Of a stretch of DNA of 64,000 nucleotides, positions 1 through 9,612 are shown piece after piece. The translations under genes and the position numbers were made by a program. The stretch is from Methylocapsa palsarum (lineage in GTDB: Bacteria > Pseudomonadota > Alphaproteobacteria > Rhizobiales > Beijerinckiaceae): positions 1 through 64,000 of the forward strand of contig NZ_FOSN01000016.1 in NCBI RefSeq assembly GCF_900114285.1, written 5' to 3'. Position 1 is the first letter of the stretch. Every line of letters begins with the position of its first letter. The notes under the pieces are model-generated. The model was given only the letters and a program-made list of their open reading frames with translations. It was not told where the DNA came from and ran no database searches.

Positions 1-1836
1 GCCGGCGGCGCCGATCCCTTCGGTCTTGGCGCGCCCTGGGCCGCCGATTTCGCGCCGCTCTCCGCAAACAAATACGACGTCAAGACCAGCACGGCACTGA
101 CGCTTCGCGCCAAGGGCGACGGCGTCGCCAACGACGCCCCCGCCATCCAGGCCGCGATCGATCTCGCCACGAAAAAGGGCGGAATCGTCTATCTGCCCGC
201 CGGAACCTATTACATCGGCGGGAACGGCTCCGCCGTGATCGGCCTCATCCTGCGCCCCAACGTGGTGCTCCAGGGACACAGCTCCGCCGACACCAAAATC
301 GTCTACGGACCAAGAGGTTCTGTAGGATCGTCCTACTATTTCATCGCCGTCTACACCAACCCGGCAACGAAGCTCGCCGGCATCGCCGATCTCTCCTTGC
401 AGAACACGGATACGACCAGCCTCAATATCTCTCCGCTCGCGATGGGCGACCCCAATGACAGCGAGAATTTTCTTCAGCGCGTGAACTGGGATCTCGGCTC
501 AGGCAAATCGCTCGTCATGGGAGGCGAAAGGATAGCCATTGAAAATTCGACCATCCGGCAGGCCGCGAACAGCCAATATCCCCGCTCGGACGGAGGGACC
601 GGCATCGGCCCGCTCATGCTTTGCCCGATCACGAATATTTATTTTTCCAACAATACCGTGTCCTGGGCGTCGGGAAACATCTGCCTGAACCACATGACCA
701 ACGGGATCATCGAGAACAACCACTTCACACGCATCGCTTCGGACCAGATCGTCGCCGGACCCGCCCAGACCTCGTGGCCCTATGTCGGCAAACCGATCGC
801 CGTCGGGGACGTCGTCCAGCGCACCCCGGGACGTGTGATCTCGGCTGATTTCGGGACCAACTCGGTCTTTCAGAACAATATTTTCGACACGTCCGGCGGC
901 GTCATCAAATACAACTGGAATGACGGCGAAACGATATTGAGCGAGGCGGGATCCTATCTGCCTCAGGAGGACAGCGGCACCGTGACGGCGAAAAAGGACG
1001 CCTATAATGTCATGGGTCAATCGGCGAATTCGCAACCATGGAACTATGACCCAACCGTTCCCTATGTGCTCGCCCTCGTCACCGGCCCCGGCGCTGGTCA
1101 ATGGCGGAACATCACCGGTTTCTCGAACAATACCTTCACCCTCGACAAACCTCTCGACCTTTACGCCGAGGTCGGAGATCATTTCATCATAGCGCATCCT
1201 GGCTACCTGAACGTGATCATCCGCAACAACACGATGAGCGGCAATCCCTTCGGCGTCGCCATGTTCGACGGAACTTTCATCAATGTGTCCGTCACCGGCA
1301 ATACAATGACGGATAACGGCGGCGTCTATCTCAGCCCCTCACAGAACACGAGGAGTTCATACAAGACCTTCAGCACCTACAGAAACATCGAAATCAACAA
1401 TAACATCATAAAGAACAAATCGGGATACTATCCGGCCTACATCAACATCAACTTCAGACTCGTCGATCAGACCACGTTTTTTGGACGCAGCCTTGACACT
1501 GTCGAAGTGCGCGGCAACCAGTTAACCGCGCGGCCCGGCACGAACCTGTCGATTTTCCCGTTCTCCGAGGGGTACGGAAACCTCGTCTGGTACCAGACTG
1601 GCATGAACACCTATGTCGAGCAGAACAAGACCCCTATAGTTGGGACCATGTTGCAAGGAAATTTCTGCACGAATTGCCCAGTCAATTACAAGCTGACCGG
1701 AGGAGATCTGAACACGGTCATCTGGAATGGGGCGTTAATCAACACCGGCGGCTATCAATCGACGTTCTCGACCGACCTGCGGATCGACAACAACACCAAT
1801 GTAACCTCGGTCGGAACGATCATCGGTTACGATTGA
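1..1836 (+). CDS. Secreted right-handed beta-helix (pectate-lyase-3-like) protein, 5' end missing
   Basis: The reading frame is open from the first base, so the N-terminus lies outside the window; 611 codons are visible. Near residues 38-72 it has the signature of the Pectate_lyase_3 family: DGVANDAPAIQAAID, then GGIVYLPAGTYYI. The rest is rich in Asn, with many short strand-forming stretches (NNTVSW, IRNNTMSG, VTGNTM, EINNNIIKN) typical of a parallel beta-helix. Such proteins are usually secreted or surface polysaccharide-acting enzymes or tail-spike-like proteins; substrate and catalytic residues cannot be assigned. It uses more AT-rich Asn/Thr codons than its neighbours. A strong hairpin follows 27 bp after the stop. 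The next gene is a sugar phosphomutase on the opposite strand. Confidence 0.8.
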   Translation, partial: AGGADPFGLGAPWAADFAPLSANKYDVKTSTALTLRAKGDGVANDAPAIQAAIDLATKKGGIVYLPAGTYYIGGNGSAVIGLILRPNVVLQGHSSADTKIVYGPRGSVGSSYYFIAVYTNPATKLAGIADLSLQNTDTTSLNISPLAMGDPNDSENFLQRVNWDLGSGKSLVMGGERIAIENSTIRQAANSQYPRSDGGTGIGPLMLCPITNIYFSNNTVSWASGNICLNHMTNGIIENNHFTRIASDQIVAGPAQTSWPYVGKPIAVGDVVQRTPGRVISADFGTNSVFQNNIFDTSGGVIKYNWNDGETILSEAGSYLPQEDSGTVTAKKDAYNVMGQSANSQPWNYDPTVPYVLALVTGPGAGQWRNITGFSNNTFTLDKPLDLYAEVGDHFIIAHPGYLNVIIRNNTMSGNPFGVAMFDGTFINVSVTGNTMTDNGGVYLSPSQNTRSSYKTFSTYRNIEINNNIIKNKSGYYPAYININFRLVDQTTFFGRSLDTVEVRGNQLTARPGTNLSIFPFSEGYGNLVWYQTGMNTYVEQNKTPIVGTMLQGNFCTNCPVNYKLTGGDLNTVIWNGALINTGGYQSTFSTDLRIDNNTNVTSVGTIIGYD

Positions 1837-1863
1837 CGAGCCTGCGTCTTCCTGCAATCGAAA

Positions 1864-1885
1864 GCGCGCCGCGAAGGCGGCGCGC
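1864..1885. terminator. Strong hairpin after the beta-helix gene
   Basis: A perfect 9-bp GC stem (GCGCGCCGC / GCGGCGCGC) with a GAAG tetraloop begins 27 bp after the stop codon of the upstream gene. No clear T-run follows, so it is a likely 3' stabilising hairpin or weak terminator, not a classic intrinsic terminator. Confidence 0.5.
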
Positions 1886-1908
1886 CGACGGATTTCGCTG
1901 GAGCCTAT

Positions 1909-2014
1909 TGCGATCAGACTGGTTCGGTCCGATTGACAAGACTATGCTCAAGCTTTTGACTCTGGAGCGATTTCTGATCGATCGCATGACTTCATGCGAT
2001 CGGAAAGCGCTCTA
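1909..2014 (-). repeat. Two-hairpin intergenic repeat, copy 1 (degenerate)
   Basis: Read on the minus strand, it starts CTAGAGCGCTTTCCGATCGC and carries the palindromic core GATCGCATGAAGTCATGCG. The second half (GAGCATA...) is recognisable but degenerate. It matches the copies at 6424, 14233, 40009 and 56541. Its first bases include the stop codon of the phosphomutase gene. Confidence 0.8.
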
Positions 2015-3511
2015 GATGGTCTGGTTATAGGCGCCGACTTCGGGGCTTTCGCGCAAGATCGCATCGACCTCCGCGAACATCTCCCTCATGCGTTTTTCCG
2101 AAACGGGACTTTCGACGACGACGACAAGTTCAGGCTTGTTCGACGAGGCGCGCACGAGACCCCACGTCCCGTCCTCCACCGTGACGCGAACGCCATTGAC
2201 GGTGACGAGGTCGCGGATCTTCTGGCCAGTGAGAAGCGATCCGTCCCGCCGCATCGCCTCGAAATGCGCGAGGGCCTTGTCGACGACTCCGTATTTCTTT
2301 TCGTCGTCGCAATGCGGCGACATGGTGGGCGATCCCCAGGTCTTCGGCAATTCGGCGTAAAGATCGTGCATGGATTTCGACGGATTTCGGTCGAGCATCT
2401 CGACGATATGAATGGCGGTGAGCACGCCGTCGTCATAGCCGCGTCCAACAGGCGCATTGAAGAAAAAATGCCCGGATTTCTCAAACCCGGCGAGCGCCTT
2501 GAGGTCGGTCACCCGGCGCTTGATGTAGGAATGCCCGGTCTTCCAATAGTCAGCCTTGACGCCTTGCGCCAGAAGCTCTGGATCGGTGGCGAAAAGGCCG
2601 GTCGACTTTACGTCGACGACGAAGGTCGCGCCGGGGTGGAGTTTCGAAAGATCGCGGGCGAGCATGACGCCGATTTTGTCGGCGAAGATCTCCTCGCCGA
2701 GGTTGTCGACGACGCCGCAGCGGTCCCCGTCGCCGTCGAAGCCAAGACCGACGTCGGCGCCGCACTCGCGCACTTTGGCGGCCATCGCGTGCAGCATCTC
2801 CATGTCTTCGGGATTTGGATTATAATTCGGGAAGGTGAAGTCGAGGTCGGCGTCGAGCGGAACGACCTCGCAGCCGATCCTTTCAAGGATTTGCGGCGCG
2901 AAGGCTCCCGCCGTGCCGTTGCCGCAGGCGGCCACGACTTTGAGTTTCCGCTTGATCCTCGGTCGATTGACAAGATCCGCGATATACCGGGAGGCAAAGT
3001 CCTCGACGAAACGATACGAGCCGCCGTCCGCATAGCGAAACGCGCCGGACAGGACGATGTCCTTCAACCGGCTCATCTCGTCGGGACCAAACGTCACCGG
3101 ACGCTGGGCGCCCATTTTGACGCCGGTCCAGCCATTGTCGTTATGAGAAGCGGTCACCATCGCCACCGCGGGAACGTCGAGTTCGAATTGCGCGAAATAG
3201 GCCATCGGCGACAAGGCGAGGCCAATGTCGTGGACCTTCACCCCCGACGCCATAAGGCCGATGATCAAAGCCTGCTTGATCGAGGCGGAGTACGACCGGA
3301 AGTCATGCCCGGTCACGAGTTCGGGTTTGACGCCCATTTCGCTCAGGAGGGTTCCAAGACCAAGGCCGAGGGCCTGAACTCCCATGAGGTTGATTTCCCG
3401 CTCGAAAATCCAGCGCGCGTCATATTCGCGAAAGCCGGTCGGCTTCACCATCGGACGGGTTTCGTAGTCGTAGGTGTTCGGGATCAGGAGAGGCGCGGGC
3501 TTAGGAAACAT
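2012..3511 (-). CDS. Phosphomannomutase/phosphoglucomutase
   Basis: A 499-aa alpha-D-phosphohexomutase, interconverting hexose 6- and 1-phosphates (mannose or glucose) to make nucleotide-sugar precursors for polysaccharides; cytosolic. Visible motifs are the phosphoserine loop VTASHNDNGW (Ser about 122), the metal loop DGDGDR (about 259-264), a sugar-binding EKSGH near residue 340, and a C-terminal phosphate-binding region with RASSNKPELVV. Length is typical of the family. The stop codon TAG is formed by the first bases of an intergenic repeat. It is the only gene on this strand here and diverges from ppk across about 370 bp. The split between mannose and glucose specificity cannot be read from sequence, so no symbol is given. 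Confidence 0.93.
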   Translation of the reverse strand: MFPKPAPLLIPNTYDYETRPMVKPTGFREYDARWIFEREINLMGVQALGLGLGTLLSEMGVKPELVTGHDFRSYSASIKQALIIGLMASGVKVHDIGLALSPMAYFAQFELDVPAVAMVTASHNDNGWTGVKMGAQRPVTFGPDEMSRLKDIVLSGAFRYADGGSYRFVEDFASRYIADLVNRPRIKRKLKVVAACGNGTAGAFAPQILERIGCEVVPLDADLDFTFPNYNPNPEDMEMLHAMAAKVRECGADVGLGFDGDGDRCGVVDNLGEEIFADKIGVMLARDLSKLHPGATFVVDVKSTGLFATDPELLAQGVKADYWKTGHSYIKRRVTDLKALAGFEKSGHFFFNAPVGRGYDDGVLTAIHIVEMLDRNPSKSMHDLYAELPKTWGSPTMSPHCDDEKKYGVVDKALAHFEAMRRDGSLLTGQKIRDLVTVNGVRVTVEDGTWGLVRASSNKPELVVVVESPVSEKRMREMFAEVDAILRESPEVGAYNQTI

Positions 3512-3721
3512 GAATTGTCCTTTGTGAGAATACTTGGCGAGAACACTTTGGCGAGGGCGCTTGCGGCTATGGCTGGGTTTTCGGTAGGGCTCCGTTCTGG
3601 TTCATGAGTGGAGGGAGCCGCCCCGGACGTCAAGACAGACGGGGAGAGAGGCGCGGGAGCCGTGGACGCAAATCCGTCACATCGCCGCGAGGCGCTCGCG
3701 TCGCTAAAACTCCAATCTTTC

Positions 3722-3757
3722 TCAGCGCTCATCGAATTTATATCAGCGCTCATCGAA
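3722..3757. promoter_or_regulatory. Two 15-bp direct repeats upstream of ppk
   Basis: TCAGCGCTCATCGAA occurs exactly at 3722-3736 and again at 3743-3757, a period of 21 bp or two helical turns, separated by an AT-rich TTTATA. It lies in the 371-bp divergent intergenic region between the phosphomutase and ppk, about 125 bp before the chosen ppk start. No other gene is seen in this gap (3512-3882). The layout suggests a tandem binding site for a regulator; its identity is unknown. Confidence 0.5.
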
Positions 3758-3882
3758 AGGTCCGACGCCAAATTTTTGCCCCGCCCGACGCGGCGTCACA
3801 TCATTGTCATCTCCTGATGTTGGGGTCCGTTCAAGAGGTCCGCTGCGGCGCGGCTGACCTGCCTGCCCCAGACCCGCGACCA

Positions 3883-6147
3883 ATGGAAACGAACATGGCT
3901 CCTTCGACCAAACGCCCGGCGGCGGTTCGCGCGCCCCGGCCCGCCTCGTCCGGCGAGGTCGATCCCAGTCTCGCCCAAGATCCCGCCCTTGCCCAAGACC
4001 CCAAGCTCTCCCAGGATCCCAAGCGCTTCGTCAACCGGGAATTGTCCTGGCTCAGTTTCAACCGGCGCGTGCTGGAGGAAGCGGCGAACGCCGCGCATCC
4101 TCTGCTCGAGCGGTTGAGATTCCTGGCGATTTCCGCGAGCAATCTCGATGAGTTCTTCATGGTCCGGGTTTCCGGCCTCATCGAGCAGGTCGGCGGCGGC
4201 GCGACCATGCCGTCCATGGACGGGCTCACGCCTTCCGAACTGCTCGAGAAGATCGGCGAGGCGACCGCTCAATTGACCCTCGATCAGGAGCAAAGCTGGC
4301 GACGCCTGCGGGAGGCTCTCGCGAACGAGGGCGTGCTCGTCGTCGATCCTGCGGCGCTCGACGCGGCCGACATCGCCCGCCTCGAGGTCTATTTCGCCGA
4401 TCATGTGTTCGCGACCGTGACGCCGATGGCGATCGACCCCGAACATCCGTTTCCGTTCATTCCAAATCTCGAACTGTCGCTGGCGCTTGAAGTCGTTCGC
4501 GAATCCGATCAGCGCGCCTTTGTCGCCCTTGTCCGTTTGCCGGGCAAACTCGCGCGCTTCGTCCGCCTCGACGACAGCGCCGCGGGAGCCGCGCGCTTCA
4601 CGCGTATCGAGGATGTGATCGCGCTCTTCGCCGACCGCCTGTTCCCCGGTTGTGCGCTTGGCCCGACCGGTTTGTTCCGGGTGGTCCGCGATCTCGATAT
4701 CGAGTTCGACGAGGAAGCAGACGATCTCGTCCGCGAATTCGAGGCCGCCCTGAAGGAGCGCCGCCTCGGCGCGGTGATCCGGCTCGAAGTTGACTCGACG
4801 ATGCCGGAGCGGCTCAAGCAAATGGTGTCGCGCGAATTGCGCATCGCCACCAAGGATGTGATCGTTCAGGATGGGATGCTGGCCCTCAGCGCCCTGTCGC
4901 AACTGATCGGCGTGGACCGTCCGGACCTCAAGTTTCCACCGTCGGTTCCGCGTTTCCCCGAGCGCATCCGCGAGTTCGGCGGCGATTGTTTCGCCGCCAT
5001 CCGCACCAAGGACATTATCGTTCATCACCCTTACGAGTCCTTCGACGTCGTCGTGCAATTCCTCCAGCAGGCGGAGCGCGACCCCAATGTCGTGGCGATC
5101 AAGCAGACCCTTTACCGCACCTCGTCCGACAGTCCCGTCGTCAAGGCTTTGATCGAGGCGGCGGAGGCCGGCAAATCGGTCACAGCGCTCGTCGAACTCA
5201 AGGCGAGGTTCGACGAGGAGGCCAACATCCGGCAGGCGCGCGCGCTGGAGCGCGCGGGCGTCCAGGTCGTGTTCGGCTTCGCCGAACTCAAGACGCACGC
5301 CAAACTGTCCATGGTGGCGCGCCAGGAGGCGGGACGCCTCGTCACCTATTGCCATATCGGCACCGGCAATTACCATCCGATCACCGCAAGGATCTACACC
5401 GATCTCTCGGTGTTCACGGTCGATTCCGCCGTCGGACGCGACGTCGCCCGCGTCTTCAACTTCATCACCGGCTATGGCGAGCCGGCTGAACTGGAGCGCC
5501 TCGCGATCTCGCCGGTTTCCGCAAAGTCCAGGATTCTCGGTCATATCGCCGCCGAAATCGAGCACGCCAGATCCGGCGGAACCGGGTCGATCTGGCTGAA
5601 ATGCAATTCCCTGGTTGATCCGGTCGTCATCGACGCCCTCTATGAAGCCAGCGGCGCCGGCGTCTCCATCGACCTTATCATCCGCGGCATCTGCTGCCTG
5701 CGGCCGGGCGTGCCAGGCCTTTCGGAAAACATCCGCGCGAAATCCATCGTCGGGCGTTTTCTCGAACATTCGCGCATCTACGCCTTCGGAAACGGCCGCG
5801 CCCTGCCCCACCCGGAGGCCGCCGTTTACATCTCTTCGGCCGACCTCATGCCGCGCAATCTCGACAGGCGGGTCGAAACCCTCTTCCCGATCGCCAATCC
5901 GACCCTGCACGAGCAGGTGCTTGATCAGGTGCTTCTCGCCAATCTGCTGGACAATGAGCAAAGCTGGGTCATCCTCGACGACGGATCGAGCCAGCGCATC
6001 AACCGGACAAGCGACGAGGAAGCCTTCGGGGCGCAGACCTATTTCCTGACCAATCCGAGCCTCTCGGGCCGCGGCAAGTCGCTGGCGGGCTCGTCGCCGC
6101 GCAACCTCGCGGGCGGCGGCGGCGAACTTGAAAAGGCCGCCGAATAA
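3883..6147 (+). CDS. ppk: Polyphosphate kinase 1
   Basis: Makes inorganic polyphosphate from ATP, storing phosphate. About 754 aa from the chosen ATG ([10 protein letters not shown]); the frame is open further upstream, and starts at 3817 or 3895 are possible. PPK1 features seen are the N-terminal [20 protein letters not shown], the [13 protein letters not shown] motif, the central [14 protein letters not shown] segment, RFDEEANI, and the histidine loops KTHAKLSMV and [11 protein letters not shown], the family's phospho-histidine region. An odd N-terminal stretch repeats [19 protein letters not shown] before the conserved domain. It sits just upstream of the pst phosphate-uptake operon, which fits a joint role in phosphate homeostasis. 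Confidence 0.95.
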   Translation: METNMAPSTKRPAAVRAPRPASSGEVDPSLAQDPALAQDPKLSQDPKRFVNRELSWLSFNRRVLEEAANAAHPLLERLRFLAISASNLDEFFMVRVSGLIEQVGGGATMPSMDGLTPSELLEKIGEATAQLTLDQEQSWRRLREALANEGVLVVDPAALDAADIARLEVYFADHVFATVTPMAIDPEHPFPFIPNLELSLALEVVRESDQRAFVALVRLPGKLARFVRLDDSAAGAARFTRIEDVIALFADRLFPGCALGPTGLFRVVRDLDIEFDEEADDLVREFEAALKERRLGAVIRLEVDSTMPERLKQMVSRELRIATKDVIVQDGMLALSALSQLIGVDRPDLKFPPSVPRFPERIREFGGDCFAAIRTKDIIVHHPYESFDVVVQFLQQAERDPNVVAIKQTLYRTSSDSPVVKALIEAAEAGKSVTALVELKARFDEEANIRQARALERAGVQVVFGFAELKTHAKLSMVARQEAGRLVTYCHIGTGNYHPITARIYTDLSVFTVDSAVGRDVARVFNFITGYGEPAELERLAISPVSAKSRILGHIAAEIEHARSGGTGSIWLKCNSLVDPVVIDALYEASGAGVSIDLIIRGICCLRPGVPGLSENIRAKSIVGRFLEHSRIYAFGNGRALPHPEAAVYISSADLMPRNLDRRVETLFPIANPTLHEQVLDQVLLANLLDNEQSWVILDDGSSQRINRTSDEEAFGAQTYFLTNPSLSGRGKSLAGSSPRNLAGGGGELEKAAE

Positions 6148-6234
6148 ATTCGGATGACGCGGATCGAGCCGCAGCGCCGCGGTTCCAGCTGGCCCCGTTG
6201 TCTTGCGACAGCAGGCGCCGCATCGAAACCCGGC

Positions 6235-6252
6235 TCGTCATGCAAGTGTCAT
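6235..6252 (+). promoter_or_regulatory. Pho-box-like site upstream of pst
   Basis: TCGTCAT-GCAA-GTGTCAT has two 7-bp half-sites with 4-bp spacing (11-bp period), close to the PhoB Pho-box consensus of CTGTCAT repeats (5/7 and 6/7 matches). It lies in the gap 6148-6616 between ppk and pstS, about 365 bp before the pstS start, with an intergenic repeat in between. PhoB control of pst is well known; use of this site is inferred. Confidence 0.5.
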
Positions 6253-6423
6253 AACGAATGGTTAAGTTCACATTGTCCTGGACGTTCAGAAATGAAACGC
6301 ACCCGGTCCGGCGCGCCTCGATAAGGCAAGCGAAGCTTCTGGAGCGGAACATTGCCGCGCTGGCGGCCGGAACAGCCTCCCTCCCGCTGGTTTTCCGGGC
6401 GCGCGGGCGCGGCCGTTTCGACC

Positions 6424-6537
6424 TAGAGCGCTTTCCGATTGCATGAAGTCATGCGATCGATCAGAAATCGCTCCAGAGTCAAAAGCTTGAGCATATTCTT
6501 ATCGATTGGATTGATGCTATCCGATCGGAATATGCTC
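6424..6537 (+). repeat. Two-hairpin intergenic repeat, copy 2
   Basis: Starts TAGAGCGCTTTCCGATTGCA and ends GGAATATGCTC. The first half folds around GCATGAAGTCATGC and the outer GAGCGCTTTC/GAAATCGCTC arms; the second half has GAGCATATTC/GAATATGCTC arms. The inner second hairpin is degenerate here (TTGATGCTATCC). It lies between the Pho-box-like site and pstS. Confidence 0.88.
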
Positions 6538-6616
6538 AGGCCTTGCGTTGCGGCGGCGCCTCAAGCGCTGGCTCTCCGAGCCGGCGACCCTTAAACGAAA
6601 CACGAAAGCGAAATGC

Positions 6617-7642
6617 ATGAAGCGCAGTTTGACCCTTGTCACGGCGGCCTTTTTTGCGCTCGCCGTTCAGATGCCGCAGGCGATGTCCGCCGATTTGCGC
6701 CTGACCGGTTCGGGCGCGAGTTTCCCCTTCCCCCTGTACTCGGCGTGGTTCAAGGACTTCAGCAAGAAGACGGAGGGCGTCACGATTGACTATCAGGCCA
6801 AGGGCAGCGGCGCCGGCATCCAAGACTTGATCAACAATACCGTCGATTTCGCCGCCAGCGACGCCGCGATGACCCCCGAGCAGATCGCCAAGGTCGAGAG
6901 AGGCGTCGTCCTGCTGCCGATGACCGCAGGCGAGATCGTGCTCGCCTATAATCTGCCGGGTTCGCCAAAGAACCTGAAACTGCCCCGCGATGTTTACCCT
7001 GACATTTTTCAGGGCAAGATCACCAATTGGAACGACGCCCGGATCGCCAAGGCCAATCCCGATCTCAAGCTGCCCGACCTGCCGATCACGGTCGTCCGGC
7101 GCTCGGATTCGAGCGGCACGACTTTCGTCTTCACGAAACATCTCAGCGCCATCAGCCCCTCTTTCAAGGAAACGGTCGGAACCGGCACCAGCGTGCAATG
7201 GCTGAACAGCGACAAGATCGTCGCGGCGCCGAAGAACGACGGGGTCACCGCGACCATCAAGCAGACTCCGGGCGCCATCGGCTATATCGAATGGGGCTAT
7301 GCGAAGCTGACCAAGGCCGACACGGCGCTGCTGCAGAACAAAGCCGGCAAATATATCGCGCCCGGCGGCAAGGGCGGGCCGATCGCGCTCGCGGGCGCCA
7401 AGTTCCCGGAAGACCTGATCGTCTGGGTCGAGGATCCGGCCGAGGCTGAAGCCTATCCGATCGTGTCCTTTACCTGGATGCTATTTTACAAGACTCAAGA
7501 CGCCCCCAAAGGCGAGTATTTGCGCAAGATGGTCAACTATGGGTTGACGGATGGCCAAAAAATAGCTGAAAGCATGGGGTACATCCCGTTGCCGGCCAGC
7601 GTGATCGAGAAGGTCAAGGCTGCTTCCGCCAAGATTCAGTAG
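6617..7642 (+). CDS. pstS: Phosphate ABC transporter, periplasmic binding protein
   Basis: About 341 aa. The start at 6617 gives a signal peptide, MKRSLTLVTAAFFALAVQMP, cut near MSA-DLRL. It captures phosphate in the periplasm for PstCAB. Family phosphate-binding segments are visible: GSGASFPFPLYSAW, GSGAGIQDL, DFAASDAAM and RRSDSSGTTFVFTKHL. The C-terminus is complete (GQKIAESMGYIPLP...). First gene of pstS-pstC-pstA-pstB; a Pho-box-like site lies far upstream. A second, broken pstS-like gene follows pstB. Confidence 0.95.
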   Translation: MKRSLTLVTAAFFALAVQMPQAMSADLRLTGSGASFPFPLYSAWFKDFSKKTEGVTIDYQAKGSGAGIQDLINNTVDFAASDAAMTPEQIAKVERGVVLLPMTAGEIVLAYNLPGSPKNLKLPRDVYPDIFQGKITNWNDARIAKANPDLKLPDLPITVVRRSDSSGTTFVFTKHLSAISPSFKETVGTGTSVQWLNSDKIVAAPKNDGVTATIKQTPGAIGYIEWGYAKLTKADTALLQNKAGKYIAPGGKGGPIALAGAKFPEDLIVWVEDPAEAEAYPIVSFTWMLFYKTQDAPKGEYLRKMVNYGLTDGQKIAESMGYIPLPASVIEKVKAASAKIQ

Positions 7643-7729
7643 TCGAATATTCTCAAGCGTCATTACTCTTCAATGGCGCTTGAGGCGACCACTGCAATCT
7701 GACAGAGAGCCTTTGCAAGAGGAGTGTGC

Positions 7730-8698
7730 GTGTCGGTCCAATTCGTCGTCCCTGGAAGCAAGTCGGTGTCGCGGCCGCCGTCAGTCGCCGCATATTTGGT
7801 AGACCGCACCTTTTTCTTCATAGCGGCCCTCGGGGCTCTGATCATTATCGCCCTCGTCGCCTATATCCTTTGGGAAATCGGCGGCCAGGCCCTTCCCGCG
7901 ATCCGCACCAGCGGCGCCAAATTCCTCATCAACACCGGCTGGGACGCGCAACGAGGCAATTTCGGCATCCTGCCGCAGATCTGGGGCACGCTCTACAGCT
8001 CGCTTCTGGCGCTGGCGATCGGCGGCTTCATTGGGATCACCATCGCGATCTTCCTCACCCAGGATTTTCTGCCGCCGAGGATCGCGGTCATTTTCCGCAC
8101 ACTGATCGAAATGCTGGCCGCGATCCCGAGCGTCGTCTTCGGCCTCTGGGGCATTTTCGTCGTCATTCCCTTCGTGCGGCCCGGCGCCAACTGGCTTTTT
8201 GAACACGCGGGCTTCATCCCCTTCTTCGGTTCCTCGCTGAGCGGTCCGGGTCTTCTGCCCGCGGTGATCGTGTTGTCGATCATGATCCTGCCGACGGTCG
8301 CCGCGATCTCGCAAGACGCGATCGGGCTCGTCCCCTACAAGATCAAGGAAGCCGCCTACGGCATGGGCGCGACCCGGTGGGAAGCGATCCTGAAAGTCAT
8401 CGTGCCGACCGCGTCGGGCGGCATTTTCAGCGCGCTCGTGCTGGGTTTTGGCCGCGCCCTCGGCGAGACCATGGCCCTCGCCATGCTGATCGGCAACTCC
8501 AACCAGATTTCCCTCTCGCTGTTCTCGCCCGCGAATACACTCGCGGCGCTGCTCGCCTCGAACTTCCCCGAAGCGGCTCAGCCCGAACGTCAGGCGCTGA
8601 TGTATGCGGCTTTGGTGCTGCTGGCGATCACGCTGGTCGTCAACGTGTTCGGAACGCTGATCCTGATCTGGACCTCTCAAAAGGTTGCGAAGGCCTGA
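7730..8698 (+). CDS. pstC: Phosphate ABC transporter permease PstC
   Basis: About 322 aa integral membrane permease forming the channel with PstA. The GTG at 7730 is chosen because AAGAGGAG sits 6 bp upstream; a GTG at 7724 is the alternative. Six or so hydrophobic segments are seen, the first at FFFIAALGALIIIALVAYIL, plus the cytoplasmic ATPase-contact loop EAAYGMGATRWEAILKVIVP and the following GRALGETMALAMLIGN. The stop overlaps the pstA start (TGATG), so the two are translationally coupled. pstS ends 87 bp upstream. Confidence 0.94.
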   Translation: MSVQFVVPGSKSVSRPPSVAAYLVDRTFFFIAALGALIIIALVAYILWEIGGQALPAIRTSGAKFLINTGWDAQRGNFGILPQIWGTLYSSLLALAIGGFIGITIAIFLTQDFLPPRIAVIFRTLIEMLAAIPSVVFGLWGIFVVIPFVRPGANWLFEHAGFIPFFGSSLSGPGLLPAVIVLSIMILPTVAAISQDAIGLVPYKIKEAAYGMGATRWEAILKVIVPTASGGIFSALVLGFGRALGETMALAMLIGNSNQISLSLFSPANTLAALLASNFPEAAQPERQALMYAALVLLAITLVVNVFGTLILIWTSQKVAKA

Positions 8699-9603
8699 TG
8701 TCGAAAGTCTCCCAATACCAAGACGGCGGGATCTCCCGCGCGAGGAGCTTCGCGCCGGACCTGCGCCACAATGCGTTCGAGGCGCGCGCGATGGCGAACG
8801 TGCTTCTGACCGCCGGCGCCTGGTTCGTCGCAGCGCTCGGCGCCGTGCCCCTCGTGTCCGTCATCTACATGCTCGTCGTCAAGGGCGGCGCGCGGCTCAA
8901 CACGGAGCTGTTCACGGAACTGCCTCCGGCGGGTTTTGAAATGGGCGGCGGCATCGGCAACGCCATTCAGGGAACGCTGGTCACGGTCGGCATCGCGTCC
9001 GCGATCAGCATACCGATCGCCCTTCTGGCCGCGATCTATCTCGCCGAATTCCGCCCCAACAGCAACATAGCCGTCGCGGCGCGGTTTCTGTCGAAAGTAC
9101 TGACCGGCTTTCCCTCGATCCTCGCCGGCGTGTTCGTCTACGCGGCCGTCGTACTTTTGATGGGGACCTATTCGGCTCTCGCCGGCGGCGTCGCCCTCGC
9201 GGTGCTCATGCTGCCGACCGTCACGCTGACGGCGGAAGGCGCCATGCGGATGGTGCCACAGCGGATGAAGGACGCGGCCATTGGCATGGGCTGCACCAAA
9301 ACTCAGGTCGTGTGGAGCGTGACTCTCCCGACGGCGCTGCCGAGCATCGTCACCGGCGTCATCCTCGCGGTCGCGCGCGTCGCCGGGGAATCCGCGCCCC
9401 TGCTGTTCACCGCCCTGTTCAGCAATTACTGGCTGCGCAGCGTCAAGGAGCCGACCGCGTCGCTCTCGATCCTGATCTACAACTTCTCGAGCATGCCCTT
9501 CGAAAACCAGATCGAACTCGCCTGGGCGGCCTCGCTGGTGCTCGTCCTGATCGTACTCACCTTCAACATTCTCAGCCGCTTTATCGGCCGCCCCCAGGTC
9601 TAG
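8698..9603 (+). CDS. pstA: Phosphate ABC transporter permease PstA
   Basis: About 301 aa, partner permease of PstC. The ATG shares its A with the pstC stop codon. Transmembrane segments include NVLLTAGAWFVAALGAVPLV and IGNAIQGTLVTVGIASAISI. The ATPase-contact loop is DAAIGMGCTKTQVVWSVTLP, followed by ARVAGESAPLLFTALF, both typical of PstA. pstB starts 9 bp after the stop with a GGAGACC ribosome site. Confidence 0.94.
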   Translation: MSKVSQYQDGGISRARSFAPDLRHNAFEARAMANVLLTAGAWFVAALGAVPLVSVIYMLVVKGGARLNTELFTELPPAGFEMGGGIGNAIQGTLVTVGIASAISIPIALLAAIYLAEFRPNSNIAVAARFLSKVLTGFPSILAGVFVYAAVVLLMGTYSALAGGVALAVLMLPTVTLTAEGAMRMVPQRMKDAAIGMGCTKTQVVWSVTLPTALPSIVTGVILAVARVAGESAPLLFTALFSNYWLRSVKEPTASLSILIYNFSSMPFENQIELAWAASLVLVLIVLTFNILSRFIGRPQV

Positions 9604-9612
9604 GAGACCCCC

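Noticed and set aside
2013-3607. Long plus-strand frame over the phosphomutase gene
   Set aside because: It is antisense to a protein with clear phosphohexomutase motifs, and its own translation matches no family.
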